From: Halapricum salinum
GTDB lineage: Archaea; Halobacteriota; Halobacteria; Halobacteriales; Haloarculaceae
Assembly (NCBI RefSeq): GCF_004799665.1
Contig: NZ_CP031310.1
Coordinates: 1,480,887 to 1,544,886 of the forward strand
DNA length: 64,000 nt
Reading direction: 5' to 3'
The position numbers and the translations under genes are program-made. Numbering within the stretch: the stretch's first letter is position 1; each line of letters starts with the position of its first letter. Shown piece by piece: positions 41,191-50,122 of the stretch. Under the pieces are notes generated by a model, which made no database searches, was not told where the DNA came from, and was given only the letters and a program-made list of their open reading frames with translations.

Positions 41191-41286
41191 ATGATCTACG
41201 GAACAATCATCGACACCGACGCACAGTCCGAGACGAACGACCCCCGAGACCGGGTCTGGGTCATGGCGGCCCTCAGCGCGATCTAA
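41191..41286 (+). CDS. Very small ORF of 31 residues
   Basis: Starts MIYGTIIDTDAQSE and ends VMAALSAI. Almost every third codon position is G or C, as in true genes of this genome. TCTTAA at 41158-41163 lies 28-33 bases before its ATG, right for a leaderless TATA element. No family is recognised, and a chance ORF cannot be excluded. Confidence 0.45.
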   Translation: MIYGTIIDTDAQSETNDPRDRVWVMAALSAI

Positions 41287-41402
41287 CGCAGCCCTATGCA
41301 GCGGATCGCATCGACCCACGACACTTTCTCCGTGCAGTAACCGACGCGTAGCCGAGCGGCCAGAGCGCGTACCTTGAAATGGATCCGGGCGACAGTAGAC
41401 GT

Positions 41403-42473
41403 ATGGACAGCGAACAGCTGGTCTCGGTGTTAGAGACCGGCGGGCTCTCGCGCTACCAGGCCCAGGCGTTCGTCGCGCTGCTCGAACTGGGGACGGCCTC
41501 GGCGGGCGACCTCGCCGACGCCAGCGGTGTCCCACAGCCACGGATCTACGACGTCATCCGCGACCTCGAAGCCGACGGCTACGTCGAGACCTACGAGGGC
41601 GAGACCCTCCAGGCGCGCGTCGAGGACCCCGACGCCATCGTCGGCGACATCGCAGTCCGGATCAGCGAGTTCCAGTCGGCGACCGAGGAGATCGAACGCC
41701 GCTGGACCGAACCCGAACCGACGCCCCACGAGGCGGCCATCGTCACGAAGTACGAGACTGTCCACAAGCGGGTCGTCTCGTTTCTCGAAGACGCGAACTA
41801 CTACGCCCAGCTGTCGGTAAACCCCGACCAGCTCGAGCGTCTCCGGCCGACGCTGGAGGCGGCACACGACAACGGGATCTACGTCCAGCTCGCGATTCAC
41901 TCCTACGACGAGGAGACACTGCCCGAGGCCGAGGATCTCGAAGCCGTCTGCACCGAGGCCCGGTTGCGAGAGCGGCCCGCGGCGTTCCTGGCACTGATCG
42001 ACCAGCAGCAGGTCGGCTACGCGCTCCACGTCGACTCGCCGGACGAGTACGGGATGGTCATCGACGATCGCGGCCCTTCCTACGTCTTCTCGTGGTTCTT
42101 CACGACGATGCTCTGGGAACTGTGGGAGCCACACTACGACGGCCGGCCGAGCGAGCCGCCGTTGCGGTACTTCGAGATCCGGCGTCTCATCCCCGAGATC
42201 GAACCCCTGCTCGACGCGGGGGCGACCGTCCGCGTCCGGGTCAGCGGCCAGTGGGTCGACACGCACCGGCCCTGCCAACTCGTCGGCACCGTCGAAGAGG
42301 TCGCGTACGAGGGCCAGGGTCTCGACGACGGGCCGCCCACGCTCCAGGACCTCGCGGGGATGGCCAGTCTCGTCGTCGAGACGGACGGCGGGACCTTCTC
42401 TGTCGGCGGGATCGGTACGCTCGTCGAGGACGTCGAGGCCGACCAGATCGTCGTCGAGGAGATCGATGAATAA
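41403..42473 (+). CDS. TrmB-family sugar-responsive transcription regulator
   Basis: A 356-residue protein. The N-terminal TrmB winged helix has LVSVLETGGLSRYQAQAFVALLELGTASAGDLADASGVPQPRIYDVIRDLEADGYVE. A coiled linker of about residues 75-105 follows. The C-terminal sugar-binding domain (about 106-356) has FVSFLEDANYYAQLSVNPDQL and the SWFFTTMLWELWEPHYDG stretch. It likely controls glycolysis and gluconeogenesis or sugar transport genes. The inducer is unknown. The ATG at 41403 follows a noncoding gap. Confidence 0.92.
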   Translation: MDSEQLVSVLETGGLSRYQAQAFVALLELGTASAGDLADASGVPQPRIYDVIRDLEADGYVETYEGETLQARVEDPDAIVGDIAVRISEFQSATEEIERRWTEPEPTPHEAAIVTKYETVHKRVVSFLEDANYYAQLSVNPDQLERLRPTLEAAHDNGIYVQLAIHSYDEETLPEAEDLEAVCTEARLRERPAAFLALIDQQQVGYALHVDSPDEYGMVIDDRGPSYVFSWFFTTMLWELWEPHYDGRPSEPPLRYFEIRRLIPEIEPLLDAGATVRVRVSGQWVDTHRPCQLVGTVEEVAYEGQGLDDGPPTLQDLAGMASLVVETDGGTFSVGGIGTLVEDVEADQIVVEEIDE

Positions 42474-42493
42474 GGACCCGGCGCGGTGATCGC

Positions 42494-43450
42494 TCAGGGC
42501 GTCGGCAGCGGCACTTCCTCGCCGTCGGCGTAGACCGTAGGGTCGCGGACGATGCCGTCCAGATGCAACGGTGCGTCGACGTCGCCGCCGATCGAGGCGT
42601 CGTCGCCGATGGCGAAGTGGACCGTGCCGCCGGCTTTCTCGTCGAGCAGGACCGATCCCACGAGCCGCTCGACGGCGACGTTCGTCCCGATGCCGAGTTC
42701 GGCGAGGTTGTAGGCGGCGTCGCCGACCTCCTCGGCCGCGGCCGCGACCTGCTCGGCGACGGCGTCGTCTTCGATCGACGTGACCTGGCCGTCCTCGACC
42801 TCGAACACCACCGTCTGGGATTTGTCGAGCAGGCCGTGGGGCATCATGGTCCCGTTGACGACGACCCGGCCGTCGGCGCTCATCGGGCTGACGAACACCT
42901 CACCTGCGGGCAGGTTCGAGAACGCGCCCGCCTCGTGGACGATCCCGGTGTCTTCGAGCCACTCCCGGTCGCCGGGGTCGAGCGTGATGTCCGTCCCCGA
43001 GGGCGCGGTCACGCGGATCTGTTCGGCCCCCGAGACGCCAGCCAGTATCTCGCGGCAGTGCTCGCGGATGGACTCGTAGTCGGCGTCCAGCCCCGAGACG
43101 AACACCTCCTCGGTGATCTCGGGCAAGGTCGCCGCGCGGACGCCCGCCGCCGTGGCGTTCGAGCGCGCGCGGGTGTGACTGAGGCTCTTGGTCGTCGGCG
43201 CCAGCAGGACGTCTGGTTCGGCCATGGCAGCCTCGACCGTCTTCGGCGGCTCCTCGCCGTGCTGGTCACCCGGGGGATAACAGAGGATCGTCGCGTCGTC
43301 GGTGATCTCGCAGGCGACGTCGTACAGCGCCTTGCCGATCGGCCAGCGCTCGTCGTCGGTGACGATACAGCACGACTCGCCCGACTGGAGACCCATGCAC
43401 TGCTTCAGGGCGGTCTCGGCGGGCGCACGGAGGTCGTGGTTCATGGACAT
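42494..43450 (-). CDS. M29-like aminopeptidase
   Basis: A 318-residue protein resembling leucyl aminopeptidase T (M29). VFVSGLDADYESIREHC, RVTAPSGTDITLDPGDREWLEDTGIVHEAGAFSNLPAGEVFVSP and LGIGTNVAVERLVGSVLLDEKAGGTVHFAIGDD match the family. The GEVFVSP and GTVHFAIGDD regions hold metal-binding Glu, His and Asp residues. It removes N-terminal residues from peptides. Starts at 43450 and 43444 are both possible; they differ by two residues. Confidence 0.85.
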   Translation of the reverse strand: MSMNHDLRAPAETALKQCMGLQSGESCCIVTDDERWPIGKALYDVACEITDDATILCYPPGDQHGEEPPKTVEAAMAEPDVLLAPTTKSLSHTRARSNATAAGVRAATLPEITEEVFVSGLDADYESIREHCREILAGVSGAEQIRVTAPSGTDITLDPGDREWLEDTGIVHEAGAFSNLPAGEVFVSPMSADGRVVVNGTMMPHGLLDKSQTVVFEVEDGQVTSIEDDAVAEQVAAAAEEVGDAAYNLAELGIGTNVAVERLVGSVLLDEKAGGTVHFAIGDDASIGGDVDAPLHLDGIVRDPTVYADGEEVPLPTP

Positions 43451-43526
43451 GCCTCGGGGTGGGAGGGGGTTAGGCGTTACTCTCGATCCAGAACTACTTT
43501 GTTTCGCGAATGTTGCTGGGAATACG

Positions 43527-43934
43527 ATGGAGATCTACGGTATTCCGGTCGTCGTCTTCGGGTGGGTGTGGATCGCGACGTTCTTCGGGTCGGTGTTCGC
43601 GCTCGTCTACGCCGTTTCCGCCGACGCACGAGCACGTGGCGTCGGTGGCTCGCTGTGGGCGGGGATTGCGAGTCTGCTCCTGTTTCCGGCGCTCTGGTAC
43701 TGGTGGCGACGGGGGACCTACGGAGTGCGCGAGTACGGGCCGACGACGCGTGAACGACAGGCTCGTGCGGTCGCCTTTGGGATCGGCGGTGGGTACTTTC
43801 TCGGCGCGATGGTCGCGCCGCCCGGTCCGATCACTCTGATCGTCTATTCTCTCCCGCTGGGTATCGTCGGAACTGTCGTCGCGTACGTGATTCTCGGGCG
43901 TCAGTATCCCCGTCATCCCAATCACGGCCGCTGA
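43527..43934 (+). CDS. Four-helix membrane protein
   Basis: A 135-residue protein with four hydrophobic segments (about residues 6-28, 41-57, 80-98 and 103-122). A basic WRRGTYGVREYGPTTRERQARA loop lies between helices two and three. It has no enzymatic motif and ends one base before the VapC stop. The function is unknown. Confidence 0.65.
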   Translation: MEIYGIPVVVFGWVWIATFFGSVFALVYAVSADARARGVGGSLWAGIASLLLFPALWYWWRRGTYGVREYGPTTRERQARAVAFGIGGGYFLGAMVAPPGPITLIVYSLPLGIVGTVVAYVILGRQYPRHPNHGR

Positions 43935-44363
43935 TCACGAAAACGGATCGTCGGCGGTCGTGAGCCGATCGAAGCCGTCGAATCCGTCGAAGTCGTCGTC
44001 GAAACTGTAGACGAACGCCGCGCCGGTGTGTCTGACACTCGCGACGACGATTGCGTCGGCCAGCGATAGTCGGTCGACGCGTCGGAACAGATCGAGTCCG
44101 GTCTGCCACACTGTAGTTGGCTCCCGTTGGAGGTCGAACTGGCTGCTCTGTTGCAGGCGCGACAGGAAATCCGTCGCAGTCTCGTGGCCGACGTCTCTGG
44201 TCAGCCCGTTGAGCGTCTCGACGAGGATCGGATCAGGGACGAGCAACTCGGGGAGGTCTCCTCGATCGGCGGCTCGGACGATCGAAAATGCAGTCTCGTG
44301 ACGGGAGGCGCGTCGATTTGCAGCCGCGTACAGAACGGTCGTATCGACGACGACCCGCGTCAT
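43935..44363 (-). CDS. PIN-domain toxin (VapC type)
   Basis: A 142-residue PIN protein. The acidic residues are in VVVDTTVLYAAANR (Asp7), DPILVETLNGL (Glu at about 51), LSLADAIVVASVRH (Asp at about 98) and YSFDDDFDGFDG (Asp at about 117). VapC toxins cut tRNA or rRNA and halt translation. The gene overlaps the AbrB antitoxin by four bases (ATGA), and the two form one operon with an operator-like palindrome upstream. Confidence 0.88.
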   Translation of the reverse strand: MTRVVVDTTVLYAAANRRASRHETAFSIVRAADRGDLPELLVPDPILVETLNGLTRDVGHETATDFLSRLQQSSQFDLQREPTTVWQTGLDLFRRVDRLSLADAIVVASVRHTGAAFVYSFDDDFDGFDGFDRLTTADDPFS

Positions 44364-44602
44364 TCGAGACCGAACCCATCGTGTTCCTCGACGACGTCGA
44401 CAGCTTCCTCGGACGCGCCGGGCTCGAAGTCCTCGAACGCGCTGCTGGCCGTCTGGCGGACCTCGACTTTGAGTTCCCCGTCGACGATCTGCCATTCGAT
44501 GACGTCTCCGTCCTCGATGTCGAAGCGTCGTCTGATGTGAGCGGGTATCGACACCTGGTTACCTGAAACCGTCCCCTCCCCGACCTCGTCTGGTGTGCTC
44601 AT
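44360..44602 (-). CDS. AbrB/MazE-fold antitoxin (VapB type)
   Basis: An 80-residue protein. The N-terminal swapped-hairpin AbrB domain is GEGTVSGNQVSIPAHIRRRFDIEDGDVIEWQIVDGELKVEV. The remaining acidic C-terminus (SSAFEDFEPGASEEAVDVVEEHDGF) would wrap around the toxin. It represses its own operon with VapC. The start at 44602 (MSTPDEVG) is chosen to match the domain start. Confidence 0.88.
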   Translation of the reverse strand: MSTPDEVGEGTVSGNQVSIPAHIRRRFDIEDGDVIEWQIVDGELKVEVRQTASSAFEDFEPGASEEAVDVVEEHDGFGLE

Positions 44603-44636
44603 AGACGAACGTCGGTCGTCACAACTCAAAAACGTT

Positions 44637-44652
44637 AGTGTGAATTCACACT
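44637..44652. promoter_or_regulatory. 16-base perfect palindrome, probable VapBC operator
   Basis: AGTGTGAATTCACACT at 44637-44652 is a perfect palindrome. It lies 35 bases before the antitoxin start codon, where the core promoter of a leaderless message would be. The antitoxin DNA-binding domain makes it the natural binder. It ends seven bases from the stop of the next phosphoesterase gene. Confidence 0.7.
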
Positions 44653-44658
44653 AGCTCG

Positions 44659-45150
44659 CTACCCGATGTCGTGGAACTCGACGTCGCCGGTCTCGGTGTC
44701 AAGCACGACTGCGGCGGGCTCGCCCGGCGCGGGCGGGATCGCGATGCCACCGGGATTGAGGTGGACGGTTCCGTCGCGCTCTTCGTGGACGCGCTGGTGG
44801 GTGTGGCCGCGACAGACGTAGTCGTAGCGCCCACAGTCGAGCAGGGCGTCGACGATCGGTTCGCTCGTGCCGTGATAGACCGCGAACTCGGACCCTCCGA
44901 GCGTGAGTTCGCTCATCTCGCCGAGGTAGGTGCCGAAGCCATCGATCACGTTCTGGAGGTTCCACTCGCCGTCGTTGTTGCCACGGACGGCGTAGAACTC
45001 GAAGTCCGCGTCGAAAGGGGTCGCCGAGAACGGTGCGACGAAATCGCCGCAGTGTATCACTGCGTCGACGTCCTCGTCCTCGAAGACCGCGACTGCGCGT
45101 TCGACCACGTCGCCGTTGTCGTGGGTGTCTGAGACGATGCCGACAAGCAT
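44659..45150 (-). CDS. MJ0936/YfcE-type metallophosphoesterase
   Basis: A 163-residue phosphoesterase. VGIVSDTHDNGDV holds the first metal Asp and His, AVIHCGDFVAP the second Asp, VRGNNDGEW the Asn, and YVCRGHTHQRV the distal His pair. It hydrolyses phosphate mono- or diesters, with Mn or Ni as the metal. Its start is before the TA operator. Confidence 0.9.
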   Translation of the reverse strand: MLVGIVSDTHDNGDVVERAVAVFEDEDVDAVIHCGDFVAPFSATPFDADFEFYAVRGNNDGEWNLQNVIDGFGTYLGEMSELTLGGSEFAVYHGTSEPIVDALLDCGRYDYVCRGHTHQRVHEERDGTVHLNPGGIAIPPAPGEPAAVVLDTETGDVEFHDIG

Positions 45151-45175
45151 AGGTGGGCCTTCGGCGACCAGCCCC

Positions 45176-46777
45176 TTAGACTGTCGGGAGTTCGATCACG
45201 ACGACCGTTCCGGGGTCGCCGCCCTCGATCCGAACCGTTCCCTCGTAGAGATCGACGAGCGTCGCGACGAGGTACAGTCCCATCCCCGTGCCACCGCTGC
45301 CGAACCCGCGTTCGCCCTTCCCGAAGACGCGCTCGCGGCGATCCAGGGGAATACCGGGGCCGTCGTCGGCGACGCGGACGACGACCTGGCCGTCTGTCTC
45401 GGTCACGGCGATTTCGACCTGCGACTCGTCGCCGTCGTTGTGCTGGACGGCGTTGTTCAGGACGTTTCGGAACACCGAACTCAACATCTCGTTTGCCAGG
45501 ACGACCGGCCCATCGGTGTGGTCGACCAGCGTGAACGCGGCGTCCTCGAACGCCTCGGCCGCCTTCTCGATTTCGGCTTCCAGCAGCGGGCCGATCGCGG
45601 TCGGTTCCAGCAAGGTGTCTCCGTTGGCGACCAGCGCCTCGACGATCTCGCGGGCGCTGTCGGTCAACTCGTCGATGTGGCGGCTGGTCGTCTCGATCTT
45701 CTCGACGAAGGCCTGCTGATCGCCGTCGGCCCCTTCCGCGAGCAGTGCACACCAGCCGAGCACGATCTGGATGTCGTTGCGGATGTCGTGTCTGAGCACG
45801 CGCGAGAGTAGTTCGAGTTCGGTCGCACGGTGTTCGAGTTGCGCTCTGAGCGCGATCGCGTCGATGGCAAAGCCGATGTCGCCGGCGACCTCTTCGAGGA
45901 GGTCACACTCGGCCGTGTCGAACGCCTCGCTGTCGTGGCCGAAGACGACGAGGACGCCGCCGACGTCGCCGTCTGCCACCAGCGGCACGGTGGCCACCGA
46001 TCGGTAGTCCGCGCCGGGGACGAACCCCGCGTCGGCGTCGATCGAATCGGGGGCGATCCGCTGGCGGACGCACACTCGCTCGGAATCGACCGCGTCGTGG
46101 GCCAGCGCTCCCACCGACGAGGAGTCGGATTCGAAGCAGCGACACTCCGCGGGACCGGCCCACGCGGCAGTCGTCAGCCGTCCCTCGTCAGTGGTCGCGA
46201 TCCAGGCTCCGGCGTAGGGGTCGGCCGCCGCCAGCGTCTCGACGGCGTCGGCGAACAGCGACGCGTGGCTGTCCGCCCGGAGCAACGCCTGGTTGATCTC
46301 TCTGATGACGCCCGCGACGTGTTCGAGTTCCTCGGCCCGCTGGTGGCTACGGTGGGCCGCGACAGCGTTGCGGACTCGCTGGAGCAACAGATCGTAGTGA
46401 CTGGTCCCGCCGCCCTTCTGGACGTACTCGGTGACGCCTGCGGCGATCGCCTCACTGGCCAGCTCTTCGCTCCCCCGGCCGGTGTAGAGGACGAACGGCA
46501 ATTCGGGCCACGTCTCCCGGACTCTCTCTAACAACGCCAGCCCGTCCATCTCCGGCATGGAGTAATCACTGATCACACAGTCGACGTCGTCTCTTTCGAG
46601 GTAGTCGAGCACGGCGTTTGGATCAGTTATCGAGTCGATCTCGACGTCTTCGGCGCGAGCCGTGAGGAACGCGTCGGTCGCCGAGAGAAACTCACTGTCG
46701 TCATCGACGTGCACGAGGGAGATGGGATCGGTCGACCCGCCCCCGTCCCGACCACCAGTATCTCGGGCGGTTGCCAT
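45176..46777 (-). CDS. Receiver-GAF-histidine kinase hybrid
   Basis: A 533-residue soluble protein. Residues about 19-130 are a response-regulator receiver (LVHVDDDSEF and VISDYSMPEMDGL, with the phosphorylated Asp). Residues 155-310 are a GAF domain. HisKA has LSRVLRHDIRNDIQIVLGW (His). HATPase has VFRNVLNNAVQHN, VADDGPGIPLDR and GTGMGLYLVATLVDL. It senses an unknown cytosolic signal and probably takes phosphate from another kinase. It is a common haloarchaeal design. The ATG at 46777 starts a polar extension before the receiver. Confidence 0.88.
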   Translation of the reverse strand: MATARDTGGRDGGGSTDPISLVHVDDDSEFLSATDAFLTARAEDVEIDSITDPNAVLDYLERDDVDCVISDYSMPEMDGLALLERVRETWPELPFVLYTGRGSEELASEAIAAGVTEYVQKGGGTSHYDLLLQRVRNAVAAHRSHQRAEELEHVAGVIREINQALLRADSHASLFADAVETLAAADPYAGAWIATTDEGRLTTAAWAGPAECRCFESDSSSVGALAHDAVDSERVCVRQRIAPDSIDADAGFVPGADYRSVATVPLVADGDVGGVLVVFGHDSEAFDTAECDLLEEVAGDIGFAIDAIALRAQLEHRATELELLSRVLRHDIRNDIQIVLGWCALLAEGADGDQQAFVEKIETTSRHIDELTDSAREIVEALVANGDTLLEPTAIGPLLEAEIEKAAEAFEDAAFTLVDHTDGPVVLANEMLSSVFRNVLNNAVQHNDGDESQVEIAVTETDGQVVVRVADDGPGIPLDRRERVFGKGERGFGSGGTGMGLYLVATLVDLYEGTVRIEGGDPGTVVVIELPTV

Positions 46778-46923
46778 ACGGCGGCGTCACAGGTGTGTGT
46801 TGGATCCACATGCGTAAATATCTATCTAGAATGGTAATTCGCTTTCCGGACTTCACCGACAACAATCCGGACAGTCGTCCAGATCTGCATGTACGTCGAT
46901 CTGGAAAGCCGCGAGCGAACGAC

Positions 46924-48138
46924 TCAGGCGTTCGCTTTCAGCACTTCGACCGCGACGAGTTCCTTGCCGGTCAGGGCGTTGAGGTACGCGCCACCGGCGA
47001 TCGAGACGTGATCGAATTCGTCCTCGTCGATGTCGTACAGATCCAGCGTTCGGGCAGTGTCACCGCCGCCGATCACCGAGAAACAGTCGGATTCGGCGAT
47101 CGCCGAGATGAGCTCGACTGTCCCGTCGGCGAAGCGCTCGTCCTCGAACACGCCGACTGCACCCTTCACGAAGACGGCGTCGGACTCCTCGATGTAGGGC
47201 AGGTAGTCCTCGATGGTGTCGTGACCGATGTCGAGGTAGGCGTCTTCTTTCTCCTCGATGTCCTCCAGTGCGATCTCCGCGCGGTCGCCGTCGTCGCCTT
47301 CGTAGGCGAAGTCCACAGGAAGACCAAACTCGTCGAGGCGGTTCTCGACGAGGTCTTCGAGGGTGTCCTTGGTCTCGTCCCACTGGCCGTCCAGCAGGTC
47401 CATCCCTTCGAGGTCGTGGCCGACGGGGTAGCCCTGGGCGCGTCGGAACAGTTCGCCCGGGAGGCCGCCCAGCAGGAAGTTGTCGACCTTCCCGCCGAGG
47501 TTGTTGACGACGCTGATGACGTCCTCCGATTTGTTGCCGCCACAGACCATCGTGACGGGACCGTCGAACTCCTTGTTGGCGACGGAGGTGTTGTACTCGT
47601 ACTCCCGTTCCATGACGAGACCCGCGTACGCGGGCAGCACGAGCGGGAAGCCCACGGTGGAAGCGTGAGCGCGGTGGGCCGCCGAGTAGGCGTCGTTGAC
47701 GTAGGCGTCGAAGTGGGGTGCCAGCGTCTTGACGAACTCGCTGTCGGCGTGTTCTTCGGGGTCTTTCTCGGGTAGTTCGTCGTCGGTCATCCGGGTGTTC
47801 TCCAGCAGGAGAATCTCACCCGCTTCGAGCGATTCGATGGCCGCGATGGCGTCCTCGCCGAAGGTGTCGGCGACGAACTCGACGGGTTTGCCGACGTGCT
47901 CCGCGAGGATGTCGGCGTGCTGTTGCAGCGAGACGAAGTCGTCGCGACCGGGTCGACCCTGGTGGGCCATGAGCACGACTTTGTGGTCGGCGTCGGCGAG
48001 TGCAGCGACCGTCTCGGAGTAGCGGTCGAATCGGTTGTTGTCCTGGACCTCTCCGTCCTCGACCGGCGAGTTGAGGTCGAGGCGGACGAGGACGCGCTGG
48101 CCGTCTTCGAGGTCGTCGAGCGTGTTGTATTCGGGCAT
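46924..48138 (-). CDS. pgk: Phosphoglycerate kinase
   Basis: A 404-residue enzyme. The N-terminal substrate part has VLVRLDLNSPVEDGEVQDNNRF and the MAHQGRPGR and ENTRMTDDE regions. The C-terminal nucleotide part has MVCGGNKSEDVISVVNNL and VIGGGDTARTLD. It transfers phosphate between 1,3-bisphosphoglycerate and ADP. It is adjacent to the type I gap gene on the same strand, 54 bases apart, an expected glycolytic pair. Confidence 0.95.
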   Translation of the reverse strand: MPEYNTLDDLEDGQRVLVRLDLNSPVEDGEVQDNNRFDRYSETVAALADADHKVVLMAHQGRPGRDDFVSLQQHADILAEHVGKPVEFVADTFGEDAIAAIESLEAGEILLLENTRMTDDELPEKDPEEHADSEFVKTLAPHFDAYVNDAYSAAHRAHASTVGFPLVLPAYAGLVMEREYEYNTSVANKEFDGPVTMVCGGNKSEDVISVVNNLGGKVDNFLLGGLPGELFRRAQGYPVGHDLEGMDLLDGQWDETKDTLEDLVENRLDEFGLPVDFAYEGDDGDRAEIALEDIEEKEDAYLDIGHDTIEDYLPYIEESDAVFVKGAVGVFEDERFADGTVELISAIAESDCFSVIGGGDTARTLDLYDIDEDEFDHVSIAGGAYLNALTGKELVAVEVLKANA

Positions 48139-48192
48139 AGTGGTATGGCTGGTGTCGTGGCTGGCTGAAAAAACGATACGGTGGACGCTGGC

Positions 48193-49203
48193 TTACGCGA
48201 TGTACTCGGCGAGTCGCATCATCTGGCTGGTGTAGCCCATCTCGTTGTCGTACCAGGCGAAGATCTTCGCGAGGTCGCCGCCTTCCGTGGTCGAGGTCTG
48301 GTCGAGGTCGACACAGGAGCCGTACTCCCAGCCGACGATGTCTCGCGAGACGACCTCGTCCCAGGTCGCACCCATCGAGCCTTCGAGTTCGCCGGTGGCG
48401 TACTCCTCGAAGGCGGCGTTGATCTCGTCGACGCTCGGGTTGCCGTCCAGATCGACGACGATCTCGGTGATCGAGCCGGTCGGGGTCGGGACGCGGACGG
48501 CCATCGCCTCGAACTTGCCTTTCAGTTCGGGCAGGATGTCCGTCGTCGCCGTCGACGCGCCGGTCGTCGTCGGGACGATGTTCTCGGCGGCCGCGCGGCC
48601 GCGGCGGGTCTTGGACTTGGGTCCGTCGACGATGCTCTGGGAGCCGGTGTAGGCGTGGATGGTCGTCATTTCGGCTGCCTCGACGCCGAACTCCTCCAGC
48701 AGGACGTACATCGGCAGCGAGACGCTGTTGGTCGTACAGGAGGCACCGGAGACGATGTCCTCGCCGTCGTACTCGTCCTCGTTGACGCCGAAGACGAACT
48801 GCGGCACGGGCTTGTCACCCTTCGGCGGCGCGGAGATCAGCGTCTTGTCCGCACCGGCGTCGAGGTGTGCCGACGCGTCGTCTTTCGTCCGGAAGATACC
48901 GGTCGACTCGATGGCGACGTCGACGTCCAGGTCGTCCCACGGCAGCTCCTCGGGACTCTGGATGTTGTGCAGCGACACCGCGTTGTCACCGACCTGCAGG
49001 GTGTCTCCGTCCAGGGAGACGTCGTACGGCAGATTGCCGAGGTTGCTGTCGTACTTCGCCAGATACTCCATCTGCTCGAAGTCCATGACGTCGTTGATCC
49101 CCACGATCTCGACGTCGTCGTTGTTCAGCGCCGAACGGAAGGCACAGCGGCCAATACGCCCAAAGCCGTTGATCCCGATGCGGACCGGGTCGCTTGCACT
49201 CAT
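48193..49203 (-). CDS. gap: Glyceraldehyde-3-phosphate dehydrogenase, type I (bacterial-type)
   Basis: A 336-residue enzyme. GINGFGRIGRCAFR is the NAD motif; SGASCTTNSVSLPM contains the catalytic cysteine, with His in TIHAYTGSQ. The C-terminal YDNEMGYTSQMMRL is conserved. It interconverts glyceraldehyde 3-phosphate and 1,3-bisphosphoglycerate. This bacterial-type enzyme in haloarchaea usually runs in the glycolytic direction, in contrast to archaeal type II. It is co-directional with pgk. Confidence 0.95.
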   Translation of the reverse strand: MSASDPVRIGINGFGRIGRCAFRSALNNDDVEIVGINDVMDFEQMEYLAKYDSNLGNLPYDVSLDGDTLQVGDNAVSLHNIQSPEELPWDDLDVDVAIESTGIFRTKDDASAHLDAGADKTLISAPPKGDKPVPQFVFGVNEDEYDGEDIVSGASCTTNSVSLPMYVLLEEFGVEAAEMTTIHAYTGSQSIVDGPKSKTRRGRAAAENIVPTTTGASTATTDILPELKGKFEAMAVRVPTPTGSITEIVVDLDGNPSVDEINAAFEEYATGELEGSMGATWDEVVSRDIVGWEYGSCVDLDQTSTTEGGDLAKIFAWYDNEMGYTSQMMRLAEYIA

Positions 49204-49358
49204 AGGTATATCTCCGTTTTAAATTGCTACGCTAGCGAGTAAACGCTTTTCGGTATTGTGCAGTCGCTGGGAACGCTCGCCGTCGGCTATCGCCTCCGAA
49301 GCCGACGAAATCCGTCACGAGCCGAAGGCTTTTGGGCGGGACCGCCGTATCGGGGGAC

Positions 49359-49760
49359 ATGAGACGAGACGACCGTGACGACCCGTTCGACGATTTCTTT
49401 CGGGAACTCGAACGGATGATGAACGAGATGACCAACGGCGACTTCGACATGCACGTCGAGCGCCAGGCGGCCGACGGCGGGCGCGCGCCGAGCCGTGACA
49501 TCCACCTGGATATCTACGAGGAAGACGAGGCCGTCCGGGTCGTCGCGGACATCCCCGGCGTCGAGAAGGAAGCGATCGATCTGAAGTGCGACGGCGAGGA
49601 ACTGACCATCGACGCCTCCGGTTCCGAGCGAGAGTACTTCGAGCGGGTCCGGCTGCCGGTCGCCGTCGACGAGCACTCGGCGAGTGCGACCTACAACAAC
49701 GGGATTCTGGAAGTCTCCTTCGACCGACGGGACAGTTCGGCCGACATCGATCTCTCCTGA
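49359..49760 (+). CDS. Hsp20 small heat-shock protein
   Basis: A 133-residue protein with an alpha-crystallin domain. HLDIYEEDEAVRVVADIPGVEKEAIDLKCDGEELTIDASG and the ERVRLPVAVDEHSASATYNNGILEVSF strand (A-x-x-x-N-G-I-L) identify the family. The N-terminal part is short and charged, DRDDPFDDFFRELERMMNEM. It binds unfolding proteins during stress. The ATG at 49359 matches the family start. Confidence 0.92.
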   Translation: MRRDDRDDPFDDFFRELERMMNEMTNGDFDMHVERQAADGGRAPSRDIHLDIYEEDEAVRVVADIPGVEKEAIDLKCDGEELTIDASGSEREYFERVRLPVAVDEHSASATYNNGILEVSFDRRDSSADIDLS

Positions 49761-49787
49761 TCTCCTCCCGGGACCACTCTCCGCCTG

Positions 49788-50078
49788 CTACTCCCCTTCT
49801 GCTTGCGCGCGTTCGACCTTCTCGGCGTACTTGTCCAGCTCCGCGGCCAGCTCCCGGGCCTGGCCTGCCGACAGCGTAACTCTCTCGGCGTGCGCGGGAA
49901 CTTCCGAGAGCTGGGTGTTGTCCAGTTCGAGCTGTAACTCGACGTGATCGGGATCGTTCCGCGGGGCCGTCACGTTCAGGACGGCGAAGGCCTCCTCCTC
50001 GAAGCCGTGCCCTTCGACCACTGCGTCGAGCAGGTCGAAGGTCGTGTAGGCGTTGACCCGCAGGATTCGATCGGCCAT
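49788..50078 (-). CDS. Small haloarchaeal protein (probably DUF6360)
   Basis: A 96-residue protein. ILRVNAYTTFDLLDAVVEGHGFEEEAFAVLNVTAPRNDPDHVELQLELDNTQL is a region I recall as DUF6360. It has a beta-rich N-terminal half and a helical C-terminus (SAGQARELAAELDKYAEKVERAQ). There is no membrane segment. It is convergent with the Hsp20 gene. Confidence 0.7.
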   Translation of the reverse strand: MADRILRVNAYTTFDLLDAVVEGHGFEEEAFAVLNVTAPRNDPDHVELQLELDNTQLSEVPAHAERVTLSAGQARELAAELDKYAEKVERAQAEGE

Positions 50079-50122
50079 ACCCCTCTCTTTCAGGTCGAAC
50101 GACTTAACCCACTCCACTCGGC

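Noticed and set aside
41340-41385. Possible tRNA (GTAGCCGAGCGGCC)
   Set aside because: The D-arm-like sequence has no acceptor stem, anticodon arm or T arm nearby.
44637-44652. Terminator of the phosphoesterase gene
   Set aside because: The palindrome is symmetric with no T tract, and it fits an operator better.
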